Assembly (NCBI RefSeq): GCF_001673155.1
Contig: NZ_LZLE01000303.1
Span: 1-43,832, forward strand
Origin: Mycobacterium sp. 1423905.2
Lineage (GTDB): Bacteria > Actinomycetota > Actinomycetes > Mycobacteriales > Mycobacteriaceae
Direction: 5' to 3'
DNA: 43,832 nucleotides
Of the stretch, positions 41,550 to 43,832 are shown one piece after another. The notes under the pieces were generated by a model. The model saw only the letters and a program-made list of their open reading frames with translations. It had not been told where the DNA came from and made no database searches. Position 1 is the stretch's first letter. Each line of letters starts with the position of its first letter. A program made the translations under genes and the position numbers.

Positions 41550-43380
41550 GCAGATCCGCCTCCGGTTGCGGCACCGCAGCCAGTAGCCGCCGCGTGTACT
41601 CGTGCTGGGGATTGGCGAAGACCTCGTCGCTGTTGCCCTGCTCGACGACCGTGCCGCGCAACATCACCACCACCTGGTGGGCCAGATGCTTGACCACCGA
41701 AAGGTCATGGGAGACGAACAGATACGACAGCGAAAAGCGCTCCTGCAGGTCGAGCAGCAGGTTGATGATGCCGGCCTGGATCGAAACGTCCAGCGCGGAC
41801 ACCGGCTCGTCGAGCGCCAAGATCTTGGGCTGCAGTGCCAGCGCCCGCGCGATGCCGATGCGCTGTTTTTGCCCGCCGGAGAATTCGGCCGGATAGCGGC
41901 TGGCATCGGCGCGGCGAAGTCCCACGATGCCCAGCAATTCGGCGACCCGCCCCTGCGTATCGCCCTTCGTGAACCCGTTGGCCTGCAACGGTTCGGCGAT
42001 CAGGTCGAAGACGGGCAGGCGCGGGTCCAGGGACGCCACCGGGTCTTGAAATACCACCTGGATGTCGCGGCGCAGCGCGCGTCGGCTCGCGCGGGTCAAG
42101 TCGGCAACGTCAGTGCCGAGCACTTCGATCGAACCGGATTGCGGGACAGCAAGTTCCAAGATCTGATGCAACGTGGTCGACTTACCAGATCCGGACTCCC
42201 CGACGATGCCTAACGTGCGGCCTTGCTGTAGTTCGAAACTGATACCGTCGACCGCTCGCACCTCACCGATGCTGCGGCGCAGCACCACGCCTTTGGTCAG
42301 CGGGTAGGTCTTGACCAGATCGCGTACCCGCACTACGACGGAGCCATCACTGGGCGCCGACGCGCTGGTGTCGGTATTGACCCCGTAGATGTCGGCGGCG
42401 CTGCGTCCGACGACATGTTCGGTGCGGATGCAGGCGGCTCGATGATTCGCGCCGACTTCCAGCAACGCCGGTTCGTCCGCGCGACATTCGTCAATGGCCA
42501 GCGGGCAGCGCGGCGCGAACGGGCATTCCCGTGGCAACGCGGTCAACGCCGGCGGCGCCCCGGGAATGGGCACCAGCCGGGTGCCCTGCGCGGCGTCCAA
42601 CCGGGGAACCGAGCCCAACAGCCCCACGGTGTAAGGCATTTGCCGATCGCGGTAGAGATCGTGCACCTGCGCCGATTCGACCACCCGGCCGGCATACATC
42701 ACCAGCGCCCGATCGGCGAACTCCGCCACCACACCTAGGTCGTGGGTGATGATCAACACCCCGGCGCCGGTGACGTCGCGCGCGGTCTTGAGCACGTCGA
42801 GGATTTGCGCCTGCACGGTGACGTCCAAGGCGGTGGTCGGCTCGTCACAGATCAACAGGTCGGGATCGTTGGCGATCGCGATGGCGATGACCACGCGTTG
42901 CCGCTCCCCGCCGCTGAGCTCGTGCGGGAACGCCCGGGCGCGCCGCTCCGGCTGCGAAATACCCACCAGCTCAAGCAGCTCCACCGCGCGAGCACGCGCG
43001 GCCTGCTTGCCGACCTTCGGTTGGTGGACTTCGATCGCCTCGGCGATCTGATCACCGACGGTGTACACCGGGGTCAACGCCGACATCGGGTCCTGAAACA
43101 CCGTGCCGATCACCTTGCCGCGAATCTGCGACATCGCGCCGTCACCCAGTCCGACCAGTTCGGTGCCCTGCACTCGCACCGACCCGCGCACCTGCGCGTA
43201 GTCGGGCAGCAGCCCCACCACCGCCATCGCCGCCGCGGACTTACCCGAACCCGACTCGCCCACCATGGCCACCACTTCGCCGGGGTTCACCTGGTAGCTG
43301 ATGCCGCGGACCGCCGTCACCGGGTCGGCGTCGGTCGGGAAGGTGACGGCCAGATCGGTTACCTCGAGCAACGCGCTCAT
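41542..43380 (-). CDS. oppD: Oligopeptide ABC transporter ATPase OppD (double NBD)
   Basis: A 612-residue protein with two complete ATPase domains fused. The first (1-260) has Walker A 41-48, Leu-Ser-Gly-Gly-Glu (155-159) and Asp-Glu-Pro-Thr. The second (about 345-612) has Walker A 394-401, Phe-Ser-Gly-Gly-Gln and Asp-Glu-Pro-Val-Ser-Ala-Leu-Asp. Between them is the oligopeptide HPY region with four cysteines (286, 292, 299, 317), which in the M. tuberculosis homologue hold an iron-sulfur cluster required for function. The fusion replaces separate OppD and OppF. The ATG at 43380 overlaps the oppC stop by four bases. It corresponds to Rv1281c. Confidence 0.93.
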   Translation of the reverse strand: MSALLEVTDLAVTFPTDADPVTAVRGISYQVNPGEVVAMVGESGSGKSAAAMAVVGLLPDYAQVRGSVRVQGTELVGLGDGAMSQIRGKVIGTVFQDPMSALTPVYTVGDQIAEAIEVHQPKVGKQAARARAVELLELVGISQPERRARAFPHELSGGERQRVVIAIAIANDPDLLICDEPTTALDVTVQAQILDVLKTARDVTGAGVLIITHDLGVVAEFADRALVMYAGRVVESAQVHDLYRDRQMPYTVGLLGSVPRLDAAQGTRLVPIPGAPPALTALPRECPFAPRCPLAIDECRADEPALLEVGANHRAACIRTEHVVGRSAADIYGVNTDTSASAPSDGSVVVRVRDLVKTYPLTKGVVLRRSIGEVRAVDGISFELQQGRTLGIVGESGSGKSTTLHQILELAVPQSGSIEVLGTDVADLTRASRRALRRDIQVVFQDPVASLDPRLPVFDLIAEPLQANGFTKGDTQGRVAELLGIVGLRRADASRYPAEFSGGQKQRIGIARALALQPKILALDEPVSALDVSIQAGIINLLLDLQERFSLSYLFVSHDLSVVKHLAHQVVVMLRGTVVEQGNSDEVFANPQHEYTRRLLAAVPQPEADLHD

Positions 43381-43832
43381 CGACCACCACGCCGCAACGT
43401 CTGGCTGCCCGGATCCAACGCGTCGCGCAGGCCGTCACCGGTGAGGTTGGCGCACACCAGAATCAGCACCAGGACCCCGGCCGGGAACAAGAACACCCAC
43501 GGGAAGGTCGTGGCGGATTGCGTGCCGTCGGCGATCAACGTACCCAGCGACACGTCGGGCGGTTGCACGCCGAAACCCAAGAAGCTCAATCCGGTTTCGG
43601 CCAGAATCGCCGCGGCGATGTTCAACGCGGCGTCGATGATCAGAATCGACGCCACGTTGGGTATCACGTGGCCGACGATGATGCGTCGACTGGTGACGCC
43701 CATATATTTTGCCGCGCGGATGAATTCGCGTTCCCGCAAGCTCATCGTCATGCCACGCACCATTCGGGAGCTGATCATCCAACCGAAGCCGGCCAGCAAC
43801 AGCACCAACGACAAGATGTTCGACGAGTTCTT
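43377..43832 (-). CDS. oppC: Oligopeptide permease OppC, C-terminal part (cut by window end)
   Basis: The last 151 residues of an inner-membrane permease of the BPD type. The EAA-type loop that contacts the ATPase is seen as [10 protein letters not shown], followed by His-Val-Ile-Pro-Asn. Three membrane helices follow, with [14 protein letters not shown], a hallmark of OppC/DppC. The reading frame continues past base 43832, so the start is outside the window. The stop overlaps the oppD ATG (ATGA). Confidence 0.92.
   Translation of the reverse strand, partial: KNSSNILSLVLLLAGFGWMISSRMVRGMTMSLREREFIRAAKYMGVTSRRIIVGHVIPNVASILIIDAALNIAAAILAETGLSFLGFGVQPPDVSLGTLIADGTQSATTFPWVFLFPAGVLVLILVCANLTGDGLRDALDPGSQTLRRGGR

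Noticed and set aside
1..43832. CRISPR arrays, tRNAs, rRNA, prophage or insertion sequences
   Set aside because: No regularly spaced repeats, cloverleaf genes or transposase frames were recognised on either strand by eye; short or degenerate remnants could be missed.

Overview
This window is GC-rich actinobacterial DNA. Gene order and protein sequences place it in Mycobacterium, most likely a slow-growing species outside the M. tuberculosis complex. From cyp130 to the opp operon it follows the M. tuberculosis Rv1255c-Rv1282c block: cyp130, FAD-linked oxidase, tap, udgB, FAD monooxygenase, Ddn-like protein, HIT protein, amiB2, adenylyl cyclase, the sRNA mcr11, abmR, pknH, embR, small secreted proteins, lprA, an ABC exporter pair, lprB-lprC, SixA-like phosphatase, SbcD/SbcC-like pair and oppA-D-C. 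Rv numbers are positional and family matches made from memory, without a database search.

Against that backbone there are four extra pieces. They are a luciferase-like monooxygenase plus a 1315-residue double-module c-di-GMP protein (6385-11371); two more PknH/PknF-type kinases and a two-FHA ABC transporter between pknH and embR (17844-23769); a 13E12-type HNH endonuclease gene with a perfect SOS (LexA) box on its start codon (33201-34604); and an alpha/beta hydrolase where M. tuberculosis has a GMC oxidoreductase (38630-39898).

Layout. 1-461 is a fold-back: a 77-bp perfect inverted repeat flanks an inverted 307-bp piece, truncating both cyp130 and its neighbouring tetR gene. This is either an assembly chimera or a real rearrangement. 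385-5220 holds cyp130, the oxidase and tap (minus strand), then udgB (plus). 5217-7416 holds two flavin enzymes (plus). 7424-12335 is a minus-strand run: c-di-GMP protein, Ddn-like, HIT. 12407-15813 is plus: amiB2, adenylyl cyclase and abmR, with mcr11 on the minus strand between the last two. 15817-31399 is all minus: signalling genes (three kinases, FHA-ABC transporter, EmbR), then secreted proteins, LprA and a heterodimeric ABC exporter. 31562-32673 is lprB-lprC. 32670-34592 is the phosphatase and the HNH gene. 34783-39898 is the SbcD/SbcC-like pair and the hydrolase. 39885 to the end is the 3' part of the oligopeptide permease operon.

The unifying theme is signal transduction at the envelope: receptor kinases, FHA readers (EmbR and the ABC transporter), a class III cyclase with a neighbouring sRNA and its regulator, and a c-di-GMP protein. 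Around these sit lipoproteins and transporters. The most novel-looking unit is the expanded kinase/FHA cluster at 15817-25167. In it, near-identical kinase domains carry different extracellular sensors, and one kinase is translationally coupled to an FHA-ABC transporter. No tRNA, rRNA, CRISPR array or insertion sequence was seen, and no gene-free stretch exceeds 300 bases.
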